From the NCBI GenBank assembly GCA_039707655.1, contig CM077666.1, positions 287,049,166 through 287,113,165 of the forward strand: a stretch of 64,000 bases of DNA. The letters are read 5' to 3'. The translations under genes and the position numbers were made by a program. Positions 44,240-55,560 of this stretch are shown here, piece after piece (within the stretch, counting starts at the first letter, position 1; the number at the start of each line of letters is the position of its first letter). The stretch is from Elymus sibiricus. Taxonomy: Eukaryota > Streptophyta > Magnoliopsida > Poales > Poaceae. The notes below the pieces were generated by a model. That model saw only the letters and a list, made by a program, of their open reading frames with translations. It did not search any database and was not told the DNA's origin.

Positions 44240-46047
44240 TGTTGGGGAACGTTGCATGGGAAACAAAAATTTTCCGATGCACACACAAGATCTATCCATG
44301 GTGATGAGCATCTACGAGAGGGAGAGTGAATCTACATACCCTTGTAGATCGCTAAGCGGAAGCGTTAAGAAACGCGGTTGATGTAGTCGAACGTCTCCGC
44401 GATCCAAATCGCAAGTCGTCCCTCGATCCGATCACGAACTAGTGCCGAACGGACGGCACCTCCGCGTTCAACACACGTACGGCTTGATGACGCCTTCACC
44501 TCCTCGATCCAGCGAGCGATGATGAAGTAGTAGATGAGTTCCGGCAGCACGACGGCGTGGTGATGTTGGTGAGGAACAATCTCTGCAGGGCTTCGCCAAG
44601 CACTACGGAGATTATGATGGGAGAACTAGAGGGTTAGGGTTGCCGACACATGGCTTGGGAAATCTTAATGTGTCCCGTGTGCTAGCCCTGCCCCTCTATT
44701 TATATGTTGAGCCTTGGGGTCTAAACTTGGAGTAAAAGCCTCCTCCAGGTCGGTTTTGCCCGCACAAGGTTGGTTTGGCCCGCAGGGAAAGAGTCCAACT
44801 CGGATCCCTGCAGTACCGCGCACAAGCGGTAGTACCGCTTACGATAAGCGGTAGTACCGCCCGTAGCGGTAGTACCGCTTACGATAAGCGGTAGTACCGC
44901 CCCAGACGCCAGCAAAACTTCCTTTTGCACCTTGCCTAAGCCTCGTGGGCTTTACCCCTTGGCCCAAATAAAGTGTTCTCGTATCCGAACATTTCGGGAA
45001 ACATCCGGAACCTCTTCCGGTGAATTCCGGAACCCTTCCGGAAACCAAAACACTATTATCACATATATCAATCTTTACCTCCGGACTCTTCCGGAGATCC
45101 TCGTCATGTCCGGGATCTTATCCGGGACTCCGAACAACCTTCGGTCACCAACAAAATAACTCAACTATACTAATCGTCACCAAACGTTAAGTGTGTAGAC
45201 CCTGCGGGTTCGAGAACTATGTAGACATGACCGAGACACCTCTACGATCAATAACCAATAGCGGGACCTGGATGCCCATATTGGCTCCTACATATTCTAC
45301 GAAGATCTTTATCGGTCGAACCTCTATGTCAAGGATTCAGTTAATCCCGTATACTGTTCCCTTTGTTCTTTGGTATGTTACTTGCCCGAGATTCGATCGT
45401 CGGTATCTCTATACCTAGTTCAATCTCGTTACCGGCAAGTCTCTTTACTCGTTCCGTAATACAAGATCTCGTGGCTAACACTTTAGTCACATTGCTTGCA
45501 AGGCTCATTGTGATGTTGTATTACCGAGTGGGCCCTGAGATACCTCTCCGTCACACGGAGTAACAAATCCCAGTCTTGATCCATGCCAACCCAACAGACA
45601 CCCTCGGAGATACCTGTAGAGCACCTTTATAGTCACCCAGTTACGTTGCGACGTTTGATACACACAAGGTACTCCTCCGATGTCAGGGAGTTGCATGATC
45701 TCATGGTCATAGGAACAGATACTTGACATGCAGAAAACAATAGCAATAAACTGACACGATCAAATGCTACGTCCTTAGTTTGGGTCTTGTCCATCACATC
45801 ATTCTCCTAATGATGTGATCCCGTTATCAAATGACATCTCATGTCAATGGCTAGGAAACCTTAACCATCTTTGATCAACGAGCTAGTCAACTAGAGGCTT
45901 ACTAGGGATACAGTGTTGTCTATGTACCCACACATGTATTTGAGTTTCCAATCAATACAATTATAGCATGGATAATAAACGATTATCATGAACAAGGAAA
46001 TATAATAATAACCAATTTATTATAGCCTCTAGGGCATATTTCCAACA
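44240..46047 (-). repeat. 5' LTR of the complete Copia
   Basis: 1808 bp, with TATAAATA (minus) at 44697-44704 as the likely promoter. It is nearly identical to 37098-38927. Confidence 0.95.
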
Positions 46048-46758
46048 GCTCGACCATAGATCTTGCCTTAAAACTTTATACCGGCACTTCTCTTTTCATG
46101 TGCTCGGTGTCACGGATATTGCATTATATGAATCAGTTCCGAATTGCGTCTTTGGTCAATAGTTGGGTTGACCGGCTCCTGTGTTTACCCTCTTACATTC
46201 CGCACTGTTCGGCTAAGAGGGTAAAGGGAGAACCACTGCGATTGTACTTCTAGCTCGCCTGGTCAAGTACCTCAGTGGAGAAAGCCGAAAACTGACTGTC
46301 CCAATAAGCGAGAACTGGTCGGCGATCCGATGACTGGCGTTAGCCTAAAATCGTTGGAGGTTAGTCCGTGTCATACGAAGGGTTCTCTGTCACAGAAACC
46401 ATGTGATGATGGTATCAACCGCGGCTCGTCCGAATATCACAAACACCGGGGGCTCGTCACCGGCCCCCACCGTCAAGCTCCTCTGGCTAAGTGAAAGCAC
46501 TAAAACCACATAGTCTGATTGCCTGGTTTTCCGTACATACAACCGCCCCCAGGCACCGAGACGTCGGCTAAGGGTTCATGTATTATGAGAAAACACCCCA
46601 TGCAGTATCTGCCAGGGGGTTGAAGCCGACGACTGGTAACTTTCAGTTTCAAATCGGCCGCACAGGAGTCAAAATTAATCCGGCACTATATCCATAGCCA
46701 ATCGTTTGCATTACAATAAAGCAAAAGTTTCAACTCCTTGGTTACAAGGAAACTACAT
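46048..46758 (+). other. noncoding part of the pol-less Gypsy, right of the nested Copia
   Basis: Starts with the duplication GCTCG. No ORF of note on either strand; it holds the 3' flank of the antisense gene. Confidence 0.5.
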
Positions 46759-49700
46759 CTACTCATAAATTACATCTTTTGGGCATTGGGCATCTACTGC
46801 CCGAGCACCGTCCATCACGGCTGGAAAGTACTGCTCGGGACGCCTATGCTCTTTCCCTAGCGGCGGAGGTCCGATGGCTATCTCAGCGGGTTTTAGCTTC
46901 GGCCAATGTACCATTGTCTTGCCGAAGGCCATCCGAGCACCCTCGATACATGTGCAGCGCTTCCAGGCATCGACCTGAGCAGGAGCGCCGAACAGCCTCT
47001 GCACCAGACCGAAGTAGCTGCTCGGCAGCGGCTTCGATGGCCATAGTTTGATGCAGAGGTCCTTCATCACCGGCTCCGCCATCCAATGCAGCTCCATTAG
47101 CTGTTTCATCTGGTTGTTGAGGAGGGGAGGGTGTTCGGGCGCTTGAAATTGCGCCCAGAAAAGCCTCTGCTCGGCCCAACCCTCCTGGCCGGCAAAGAAC
47201 CTCGCGGCATCCGCCGTACTCTTCGGGAGGTCCGCAAAGGCGCCTGCGGAACGCCATACCCGCGTGAGAAACGCGAACCTGTTACCTCCAAAGACACATT
47301 GTAACAAGTACGGCTTACCGTCCGCGATCAGCCTGACTTGGCGGAGCTCTTCTTGGTAACCGCACGCCTCTGTCCGCGCTTCCTTAGCCGCCGCTGCTAA
47401 CGAGGTCAGCTCGGCGGCCTGCTCCTTATTCTTTTGCTCGAGGGCCTCACATCTTGTGACGGCATCCCCGAGCTCCTGCTGCACTTTCAGCACCCTGGCC
47501 TCGTGCTTTTCACTTGTGGTTCTTAGCGCCGCCAGCTCAGCAGCTGCCTGTTCGGCTGCCGACTTTTGCGTCGCCGTGTCTGCCTGAGCTGTCCTCAGTG
47601 CGGCCTTGAGGCTTTCGACCTCTGCGGCGGCAGCTGAAGTTCAATCGGTTATCTCCGTTAGGATACATCGAACACTGCTTCAAATCTACGGCTGTATTCA
47701 CTATCACAACTCGGCCTTACCTTGCGCCTCGTCGAACCTCTTGTTCACCAGGCTCAGATCGTCCTCGGAGCTCTTTAGCTTCTGATTCAGCTCGGCCAAC
47801 TCTTCGGCGTTGGCAGCTGCGGCCGAGGATGATGCCTGCGCATTATTCTGCACCCGTTAATATCCGAGATGTCGATTTTTGATCCTCCGACCGGCTTTGC
47901 TCAGCCGGTCAGAGTCTCGGGGGCTACTATGTATGAGGCTATATATTTGCACAAATGAATTTTCCTAAGGAAAAAGCATTACTTCGCTCACCTTGAAGCG
48001 GGCCAGAAGGCCACTAAAAGCCTCCTTCAGTCCGTTATCCACGGACCGAATACTCTGTAACACCGCGCCCATAAGTGCACGGTGCTCTTCGGCGATGGAG
48101 GAGCTGGTTACAGCGTCCTCCATCTCGTCCAGCCACCTAGTTGATGCCTGCTCTTGGGCAGGCGACGGTGGCGGTGGCACTCCGGCTCCTTCCTTCTCCA
48201 AGTCCGGAGCACCGGACTCTGGACGCCTTGACGTCTCTGGAGTGGTCCTCGGAGAGAGCTCGGTTTGTCCGAGCTCCTCCCTTTCGTTCACCAGAGGGGC
48301 CCTCCCCTCCTGGTCTTCGGCGACCGAGGCATTCACCTCGGCCATGATAGTATCGCCTCCTTCCCCTGTATGTGGCATGGGAGGAGTCCTCCTCGACAGG
48401 ACCTCCTCGGTTTCCTTCACGATTGGGGAAGGCGAGGCGCGGGATCCAGTGCCGCTCTCCGCTAGCGCCGCCGGTGGAGAATCCCCCTCCGAGACTCGGT
48501 CGGCGGGGAGATCGCGCAGCGGACTGCAAAGTTGCACATGGAAACTTGATCAGTATCAGCCCAGTTCGGCTAAAGACGGTCAGGTAATCGCTAGAGCGCA
48601 TACCTTTGGGCCTGCGGTTTGGCCCTGGGAATTTTCTGAGGAACCTCTTCTGAGGCCTCAGAGTCCTCGGCAGAAGCCGAGCTATCGCCGGACAAGGCTA
48701 CCTTGGCCTTGCACGGTCTTTTGGGAGCGGGTCGAGGGGGCTCCTCCTCGGCATCCTCGGACGCCGCCCTCTTCCCTGTTCGGGAGGAATCGTCCTCCTC
48801 CCCGTCCTCTCCTTGCTCCTTCTCCTCCTCTTGAGCGGAGGGAGCATTGGTGTCCCCGGATCTAGCACCCGGGGGTCTTCGGGAGCGGAGGCTCTCTCTG
48901 GCCTCCCCCTGTTGCTTCTTCTTCTCCTTCCTTTCCGGCACCTCGTACGGCTCCATGGCCAACATGGCCGTCAGGAGGGGCGTCCTGGGTCCTTCTGGCA
49001 GCGGCGCCGGACTGTCAATATGCTGGGCCTTCTTCAGCCATTTTTGTGGATGAGAAGTCGAGAAGCTGAGTACCTTACTAAAGGGAAATAGTTTGGATAC
49101 AAGAACAAACTTAGTCATACCTCCCGTGGGGGGTTTGCGGCGTCAAGTCCGATGTCCTCTCCCTCGGCCGGCCAGTCCTTTTGCGGCTTGAACAGCGCTC
49201 TCCATAGCTGGGCGTGGGTGGTGCGGAAGAAGTTGCGCACGGTGACCGGGTCTTCGGGCTTGTAGGCCCACATGGGGGAGCCCCTATCCTGGCATGGGAG
49301 TATTCGACGGCCGAGCATGATCTGGACCAAGTTGGGCAGCTCGACGCCTTTCCCTATCATCTTGGCAATTCGTTGTTGTAGCTGCTCCACCTCCTTGTTT
49401 ACCCCCCAGTCGAGGCCTTTCTTGGTCCATGAGACCAACCTCGTAGGGGGTACGGATCGGAAGGCCGAAATCGCCCCCCAACCCGCGCTCCTCGGCTCGG
49501 TGATGTAGAACCATTCCCTTTGCCAAACCTTGATGGTCTCGATGAAGGTGCCCTCTGGCCATTCCACTCGGGGGAGTTTGCTGACCATAGCACCCCCGCA
49601 GTCCGCTTGTTGGCCGTCGACGATCTTCGGCTTGATGTTGAAGACCTTCAGCCATAGGCCGAAGTGTGGCCGGATCCGGAGAAAGGCTTCACAGATGATG

Positions 49701-49990
49701 ATGAAGGCTGAGATATGTAGAAAGGAATTCGGCGCGAGATCGTGGAAGTCAAGCCCGTAAAAGAACATAAGACCCCTGACGAAGGGGTGAAGGGGAAATC
49801 CTAAACCTCAGAGGAAGTGGGGGACGAACACCACCCTTTCGCCCGGTCGCGGCGTGGGGACGGCCTGGCCGGCCTCTGGAGCGCGGTGGGCTACGTTGGC
49901 GGGGAGATATCCCGCGCCCTTCAACTCCATGATGGCGCTTTCGGTGACGACAGACGCCTCCCACCTGCCCTTGGACCCGGAACCCGCCAT
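46759..49990 (-). pseudogene. antisense five-exon gene of the Gypsy element (putative gypsy-type transposon protein)
   Basis: Exons, read on the minus strand, are 49121-49990, 48604-49022, 47992-48523, 47721-47847 and 46759-47633. All four introns have GT-AG ends and all phases agree (0, 2, 0, 1), giving 2823 bp or 941 codons. Only one nonsense codon is present (TGA, 49808-49810). Exon 1 (MAGSGSKGRWEASVVTESAI, then GERVVFVPHF, FYGLDFHDLAPNSFLHI, REWFYITEP) matches my recollection of the PF04195 putative gypsy-type transposon domain of grass elements. Exons 2-3 are acidic, Lys- and Pro-rich. Exons 4-5 are coiled coil followed by a conserved globular end (FLTRVWRSAGAFADLP, PSSYFGLVQRLFGAP). Function is unknown. 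It lies antisense between gag-protease and the 3' LTR. Confidence 0.8.
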
Positions 49991-50108
49991 TGCCGGATTA
50001 GGCGGGTGGATGGAAAGGTTCTTGGGAGGGAGAGCAGATCTGGGTGTTGGAGCTCAGCAATGGCGAAAGAGGGGAATGAGAGCGTGCGACCGAAACAAGG
50101 ACTGTGCC

Positions 50109-50117
50109 CCTTTTATG
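50109..50117 (-). promoter_or_regulatory. putative TATA box of the antisense gene
   Basis: CATAAAAGG on the minus strand, about 120 bp upstream of the antisense ATG at 49990. This suggests an internal promoter separate from the LTRs. Confidence 0.45.
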
Positions 50118-50563
50118 GGTTGTAAAACCCACGGTCCCTTTACTGCGCCGCAGTCCTCGCCGCTTCCCCGTATAACCGTGCCATTATGCACACGTGGGGT
50201 GAGGCGGATTATTGATTATATCCCTTGAAAACAGGACACGATCTCCATATCGATGGAACGTGCCAATGAGAACCACCTCGAACCGCGAATCGAGTTTGTC
50301 ATAAACCAACTTGCGGTCGTGGCAAGGTGTGACCCTTCGGTAAAAGTTGTCAGATAAGAACACTGTTCACGCCGAAGCGGCTAGCCTTCGGGGCTAAGTT
50401 ATTATTATACTTCGTTACCAAGATACAGTTCGGCGCATACACGACCGGATAATGCTTGAAAATACAACTCGGAGTAATACAGGCCTGTTACCGGTGTCAC
50501 GGAGGAAAGTGAACTGGTCCACAAAGCCGATGGTGTTCGGCATCTACCTCGGCTTCGAAGACT

Positions 50564-50577
50564 AGTTCGGGGGCTAC
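50564..50577 (+). other. polypurine tract of the pol-less Gypsy
   Basis: AGTTCGGGGGCTAC directly before the 3' LTR, in the position required for plus-strand priming. Confidence 0.65.
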
Positions 50578-51058
50578 TGAGGGTGTCCCGGACTAGGGGG
50601 TACTCGGGCTGCCGGCCTATCTCTCATGGGCCGGACTGGTGGACCGCTCTCTACACGTCGATGGAAGGCTGGATTGTGGACGTCCCCGTATGATAGAAGG
50701 AAATCTCTGAAGTCTTGGCGTCTCCTCCAAGGAATAGATGGCGTAACCGACATGTTATCCCTGATGGTAACCGACCATATGTAACCCTAGGGCCCCCCTG
50801 GTGTCTATATAAACCAGGAGGTTTAGTCCATAGGAGAAAGACTCATAATCTAGGGTTTAGCCCATCTGATCTCGAGGTAGATCAACTCTGTAACCTTCAT
50901 ACAATCACATCAATACAATCAAGCAGGACGTAGGGTTTTACCTCCTCGAGAGGGCCCGAACCTGGGTAAATCGCTGTCTCTACGCTCTCTGTTACCATCG
51001 ACTCCTTGACCCATAGTTCGGACCCCCTACCCGAGATCTGCCGGTTTTGGTACCGACA
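50578..51058 (+). repeat. 3' LTR of the pol-less Gypsy element
   Basis: 481 bp with TATATAAA at 50806-50813. It differs from the 5' LTR by four substitutions and one C in a homopolymer (7 versus 6). Confidence 0.92.
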
Positions 51059-51063
51059 GCCCC

Positions 51064-51341
51064 TCCTGTCACATGGCAAGATCACCGCATGGTTGAACCC
51101 ACTACCATGCACCACTCCCTCTGAAGATCTACCCATCTAATTGGCCAAAGAAGACTCATATATCAAAAAAGCATACATAGCTATAAAATTACACAATAGA
51201 GAAACTTCAAGGATTCAAAATAGATCAACGAATAATCTGATCATAAACCCACAATTCATCGGATCCCAACAAACACACCGCAAAAGATTACATCGGATTT
51301 ATCTTAGAGAAGATCATTGTATTGAAGATCAAAAGAGAGAG

Positions 51342-51390
<49 letters not shown>

Positions 51391-51966
51391 TCTAGTTAGT
51401 GCTATGGACCTGTAGGTCCTAAGGGAACTATTCACACATCATCATGGAGGCAGCAAGGTTCATGAAGATGCCTGCCCAATGATTCCCCCTCCGGCAGAGT
51501 ACCGGAACAGGGCTCCATATGGGATCGCTTCGGAACAGAGACTTGCAGCGACGATAAAATTCTTTCGGGTCTCGCTTCGAGGGTTTCTGAATATTTGGGA
51601 ATTTATAGGCCAAGAAATAGGGCAAATGGAGCCACGAGGGGTCCACAAGCTAGGGTGGAGCGCCCTACCCCCCAGGGCGCGCCCCCTGCCTTGTGGGGCC
51701 CTCGTCGGTCTTCTCGTCCTCCCCCAAAGCTTCTAGGGTCTCTTATTGTCCAGAAAAAATCATCAAAAAGTTTCACCGTGTTTGGACTTCTGTAGGTATG
51801 GATTTTCTGGAAAACTACAAACATGCAAAAAAACAGGAACTGGCACTGGCACTAAATTAATAGGTTAGTCCAGAAAAGTAATATAAAATGGCATATAAAG
51901 TATATAAAAGTGATAATATAATAGCATTTAACAATAAAAATTTATAGATACGTTTGAGACATATCA
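51064..51966 (-). repeat. 5' LTR of the Athila-like element, 5' half
   Basis: Starts TGATATGTCTCAAACGTATC on the minus strand at 51966. A TATAAAT (51601-51607, minus) is the likely core promoter, and a GC-rich hairpin (51643-51696) lies just upstream of it. A GA microsatellite is at 51335-51384. Confidence 0.85.
51335..51384 (+). repeat. (GA)n microsatellite in the LTR
   Basis: About 50 bp of GA repeat with two interruptions. The same place in the related plus-strand LTR (53524-53560) has (CT)n, so the tract belongs to this LTR family. Confidence 0.9.
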
Positions 51967-52239
51967 GTGGACCGCTTCTGGTCTTCTCCCGAAGCTTCTA
52001 GGGTCTCTCATTTTCCATAAAAATCATCATAAAATTTCATCGTGTTTGGACCTTGCAAGATATGGTTTTTCTGCGAAACCAAACTCATGCAAAAAACAAG
52101 AACTGGCACTAGGCACTAAATTAATAAGTTAGTCCAGAAAAATAATATAAAATGGTATGAAATGATAATAAAAATATGTAGGAATGATAATATAATAGCA
52201 TTAAACAATAAAAAATTATAGATACGTTTGAGACATATC
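51967..52239 (-). repeat. LTR 5'-end fragment of another Athila-like element
   Basis: Starts TGATATGTCTCAAACGTATC on the minus strand at 52239 and aligns with the first about 270 bp of the LTR ending at 51966, at about 85% by eye. It stops where the neighbouring element begins, so the neighbour probably inserted into it. Confidence 0.75.
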
Positions 52240-52730
52240 AGCGTCCCCTTGCACGTGATGGTGAAGATGGCGATCTCCTCCTTCTCAATTCCTCCTCCAG
52301 ATGGTTTTCAGAGGCTAGGGTTCTTCCTTCTGGATGTGTTTCTCGTGCGTATGTTTGTCCATGCCCGATCCGATTGTATGGGGGGCAAAGTAATCGACCG
52401 GAGGGAGCCGCCGGCATGCCATACGACCGCCCATACGAGTGCACCGTCTTGCGCTCTAGACTGGCCGCAGGGCTTCCTTCTTTCTCCCTTTGCTTTGTCC
52501 TTTTTATGGTAGTTAATTATCATGTTGAATAACGTGATTCCACCATAATTTCCTGGGATTCCTTCCATAAAACTTCACTTACTCCAAAAGACGTTACCTG
52601 GGGAATACTGACAAAAAAAGTGCGCAAACGCGGTAAAATTCCACAAAGCCTACTGTGTAGGCACAAAATAAATGACAAAATCATCATACATTTGGGACTC
52701 ATCACAAGCCGAAGTCATCATCGGCAAGCA
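52240..52730. other. unassigned repeat-like sequence
   Basis: 52240-52500 is moderately GC-rich with LTR-like text; 52500-52730 is AT-rich. No gene or clear element boundary seen. Confidence 0.35.
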
Positions 52731-52938
52731 ACCAAGTCCAGCATGAGGTGCCTGCTAGGAAGAATCTCGTACATCGCCCAATATACTTCATCAATACCAT
52801 ATTGCGCGATGCCCGAGTGCATTACCCGGAAATGCAGAAGATCCTCTTAGCAGTACTCATTGCTTCTCGGAAGCTCAGCCACTACTTCCAAGTGCACCCC
52901 ATTACTATGGTCACTTTGTATCCTCTCGAGCGTGTTCT
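52731..52938 (+). pseudogene. Gypsy pol fragment (RNase H region)
   Basis: About 65 codons in one frame: RKNLVHRPIYFINTILRDAR, MQKILLAVLIASRKLSHYFQ and PITMVTLYPLERVL. This matches the RNase H segment of Tat-like Gypsy polyproteins. It is cut at 52939 by the LTR of the next element. It is not part of the pol-less Gypsy at 32485-51058 in any way visible here. Confidence 0.7.
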
Positions 52939-53519
52939 TGATACGTGTCCAATGTATCTATAATTTTTTATTGTTTCATGCTATTATATTATCAATCTTA
53001 TATGCTGTATACATCATTTTATATCATTTTTGGGAACTAACCTATTAACCCGGTGCCAAGTGCCAGTTGCTATTTTCTGCTTGTTTTTGGTTTTACAGAA
53101 AATCCCTACCAAACAGAGTCCAAATGTACGAAACCTTTTGACGATTTTTTCTGGACCAGGAGGGACCCTAGAAGCTTCGGGGGAGGACCAAAAGCGATAC
53201 AAGGAGACGGCAAGACAACAAGGTGCGCCCAAGGGGGGTAAGCGCACCCTGATGTCTTGTGGGGCCCTCGTGGCTCCGTCTGACCTAATTCCAGCGCTAT
53301 AAATTCCCAAATATTCCAAAACCCCCAGAGTGAGACCCGAAACAATTATTCCGCCACCGCAAGCCTCTGTTCTTCCGCGATCCCATCTGGAGGCCTCCGC
53401 CGGTACTCTGCCGGAAGGGGAATCGATCACGAAGGGCTTCTACATCAACCTTGCTGCACCTCTAATGATGTGTGAGTAGTTCCCACAGGACCTACGGGTC
53501 CATAGTGATTAGCTAGATG

Positions 53520-53563
<44 letters not shown>

Positions 53564-54510
53564 ATCTTCAATACAACGTTCTCTTCGGAGTTATATTCGA
53601 TGTAATCTTCTTTTGAAGTGTGTTTGTTGGGATCCGATGAATTGTGGGTTTATAATCAGATTGTTCATTGAAAGTAATTGAGTTATATTCTGAACTTTAT
53701 TATGTGTGATTGTTATAGCTATGTAATGCTTTTCGATCTATGAGTTTTCGTTGTCCAAGTTGATGATTAGATCTTCAGTGGAAGTGGTGCATAGTAGTAG
53801 GTTCAATCTTGCGGTGTCCTCACCTCGTGACAGAAGGGGTAGCGAGGCACGTATTTGTATTGTTGCTACTAAGGGTAAAACGACGGGGTTCGATCATATT
53901 GATTGGTCTTATTTTGTTTACATTATGTCATCATGCTCCAAGCATTACTCTATTTGTTATGAACTTAATACCTTAAGATGCATGTTGGATAGCGGTCGAG
54001 GGGTGGAGTAATAGTAGTACATGCAGAATCGTTTCGGTCTACTTGTCACGGATGTAATGCCTATGTACTGATCATGCCATGAATTACATCATAACTATGT
54101 GCTTTTCTATCAATTGTCCAACAGTAATTTGTTTACCCACCGTATGCTATGTTCTTAAGAGAGATGCCTATAGTGAAAACTATGGCCCCGGGTCCATTCA
54201 CCATATTTACTAAAACCCTAAAACGCCAGCTGCAATTTATTTCTTTTTATTTACTTTTGCAATTTATATATCTATCACTATCAGAATTAATCCTTGCAAT
54301 TAACGAGTACAAGGAGATTGACAACCCTCTTGCCCGCGTTGGGTGCAAGTATTTTGTTTCTGTGTGTGTGTAGGTACTGTCGACCTTTGTTTGCATGAAT
54401 CTCCTATTGGTTCGATAAGCTTGCTTCTCTACTGAGGGAAATACTATCCGCTACTATATTGCTTCTCCCTTCCTCTTCGGGGAAAATCCCAACGCAGTTC
54501 ACAAGTAGCA
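52939..54510 (+). repeat. 5' LTR of the non-autonomous Gypsy
   Basis: 1572 bp, starting TGATACGTGTCCAATG and ending CACAAGTAGCA. Core promoter TATAAAT is at 53298-53304. A GC-rich hairpin (53211-53259) precedes it. A (CT)n microsatellite is at 53524-53560. Confidence 0.85.
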
Positions 54511-54521
54511 GAAAGAATTTC

Positions 54522-54538
54522 TGGGGCCGTTGCCGGGG
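54522..54538 (+). other. primer-binding site (tRNA-Asp type, one change)
   Basis: TGGGGCCGTTGCCGGGG, one base different from TGGCGCCGTTGCCGGGG of the related elements. Confidence 0.75.
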
Positions 54539-54672
54539 AAATTTCATCAAACAAAGCAAGGTCCCTTCACACACATTATCATTTACTTATTCTACTTTTT
54601 ATTAGTCACATTAAAAAAATCAAAAATACAAAAAATATTATCTTGTTTGCTTTCTTGCCTGAAGTTGCTATC

Positions 54673-55560
54673 ATGTCTGAGTTTGTTATCGTTAAAAATG
54701 CTAGCGAGGATAGTGCTAGCAAATCTTATGAGGAGGAGCCTAAGTTTCCTAATCCTATTAATGAACCATATAAGAAAGAGCCTCCCATAATTTTGGACAC
54801 TAAAACTTTTCTTACATGGAGTGGGAATATTATCGGAAAGAGTGCTATTCAAGAATTCTTTACATGCAAGGGAGCTTTGGTATCTAATGACATATCCATT
54901 CGTAAAGGAACCAATAGTTATGCCCATGCTATCTCTGCACTTATTATCAAACTTTAAAGAAGATTCATGCGTACCCATCCCACTTTACAAAGATTGTTTT
55001 TTGAGCTACCTACCATAAATGATCCTGGAGCTAAAAAGATTGCTATAATCATCCCCGTGAATGAATTTGATTACATAGTTCCTGAAGCTAGAGAAATCTT
55101 TGATTACTATGACATGAATTATGAGTGCCCTATGATAGACGAAATTCTCTATGATCAAGATTTTATGCGAAGATACATGTCACGAGATTTTCATGCCGTT
55201 GAGGAAAATGCTAAAAAGAAAGTTCCAAACCTGCCCTTAATCCAACATTTATTTAATAGCACCAACGATCAATATGCTTGGATTGTTAAAGGGAATCAAC
55301 AAGGGTTTGATGAGGATTGTTTTGGAAACGTTAGAATCCTCATAGAAGATGAATTCGCCGTTACTTATGAAAGGTCCCTTGATGACCATATCCCTCAAGA
55401 GTTCGATCCCAATGATATTAAAGTAACCAAGGATAGTCCATTCCATTATTTAAGTTCCCCTAATAGAAAATCTATTGCTAAAAAAAGGGAACTCTTGAGA
55501 AGCTCTTATGATAACATCATTTACAAAGGTATGATGGACACGAAAGATGACAATAATTGA
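54673..55560 (+). pseudogene. unrecognised ORF of the non-autonomous element, one nonsense codon
   Basis: The frame runs from ATG 54673 (MSEFVIVKNASEDSASKSYE) to the stop at 55560, with one in-frame TAA at 54955, about 295 codons. The composition is acidic with many Tyr, Phe and Asp residues (FDYYDMNYECPMIDEILYDQ, NVRILIEDEFAVTYERSLDD). I find no CCHC knuckle, protease triad, RT or integrase motif, and it does not resemble the gag at 59392. It occupies the gag position, so it may help packaging or be a captured gene. No function can be given. Confidence 0.55.

Larger units (their letters stand above)
37098..46047 (-). mobile_element. complete Copia retrotransposon (Angela/WIS/BARE1-type)
   Basis: Minus-strand element of 8950 bp with both LTRs (3' LTR 37098-38927, 5' LTR 44240-46047), primer site, leader, polyprotein gene and polypurine tract, flanked by the perfect 5-bp duplication GCTCG (37093-37097 and 46048-46052). 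By eye the LTRs differ at about 16 positions in 1808 aligned bases plus one 22-bp indel, a recent insertion. The polyprotein has a single frameshift near 39760. Confidence 0.95.
32485..51058 (+). mobile_element. non-autonomous Gypsy retrotransposon with an antisense gene (Tat-like organisation)
   Basis: The LTRs at 32485-32966 and 50578-51058 are flanked by the perfect 5-bp duplication GCCCC. Removing the nested Copia leaves about 9.6 kb. In the sense direction it has the primer site, then gag-protease (33011-36493). No reverse transcriptase, RNase H or integrase is found. In the antisense direction a spliced gene occupies 46759-49990. Extra, often antisense, ORFs near the 3' LTR are known from Tat-lineage grass elements (for example the RIRE2, Grande and Cinful/Zeon groups); assignment to that lineage is by layout only. 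The LTRs differ at about 4 bases plus one indel in 481, so the insertion is recent. Confidence 0.9.
29920..51966 (-). mobile_element. Athila-like Gypsy (Sabrina/WHAM-type), truncated and interrupted by nested insertions
   Basis: A minus-strand element. Its 5' LTR (31821-32484 plus 51064-51966, about 1567 bp in all) was split by the Gypsy at 32485-51058. The primer-binding site is at 31794-31810, and broken gag-protease lies at 29920-31630. It ends abruptly at 29920 in the protease region against the LINE remnant; no RT or integrase remains. The right end sits inside another LTR end (51967-52239) of the same family. Confidence 0.85.

Noticed and set aside
47993..48865. Plus-strand ORF of 290 codons opposite the antisense gene
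   Set aside because: Ser/Pro-rich shadow of antisense exons 2-3; the minus-strand frame has consistent splice phases and the plus strand does not.
51335..51384. GA microsatellite as a novel regulatory array
   Set aside because: The same tract exists at the same place in the related LTR (53524-53560); it is an ordinary LTR microsatellite.
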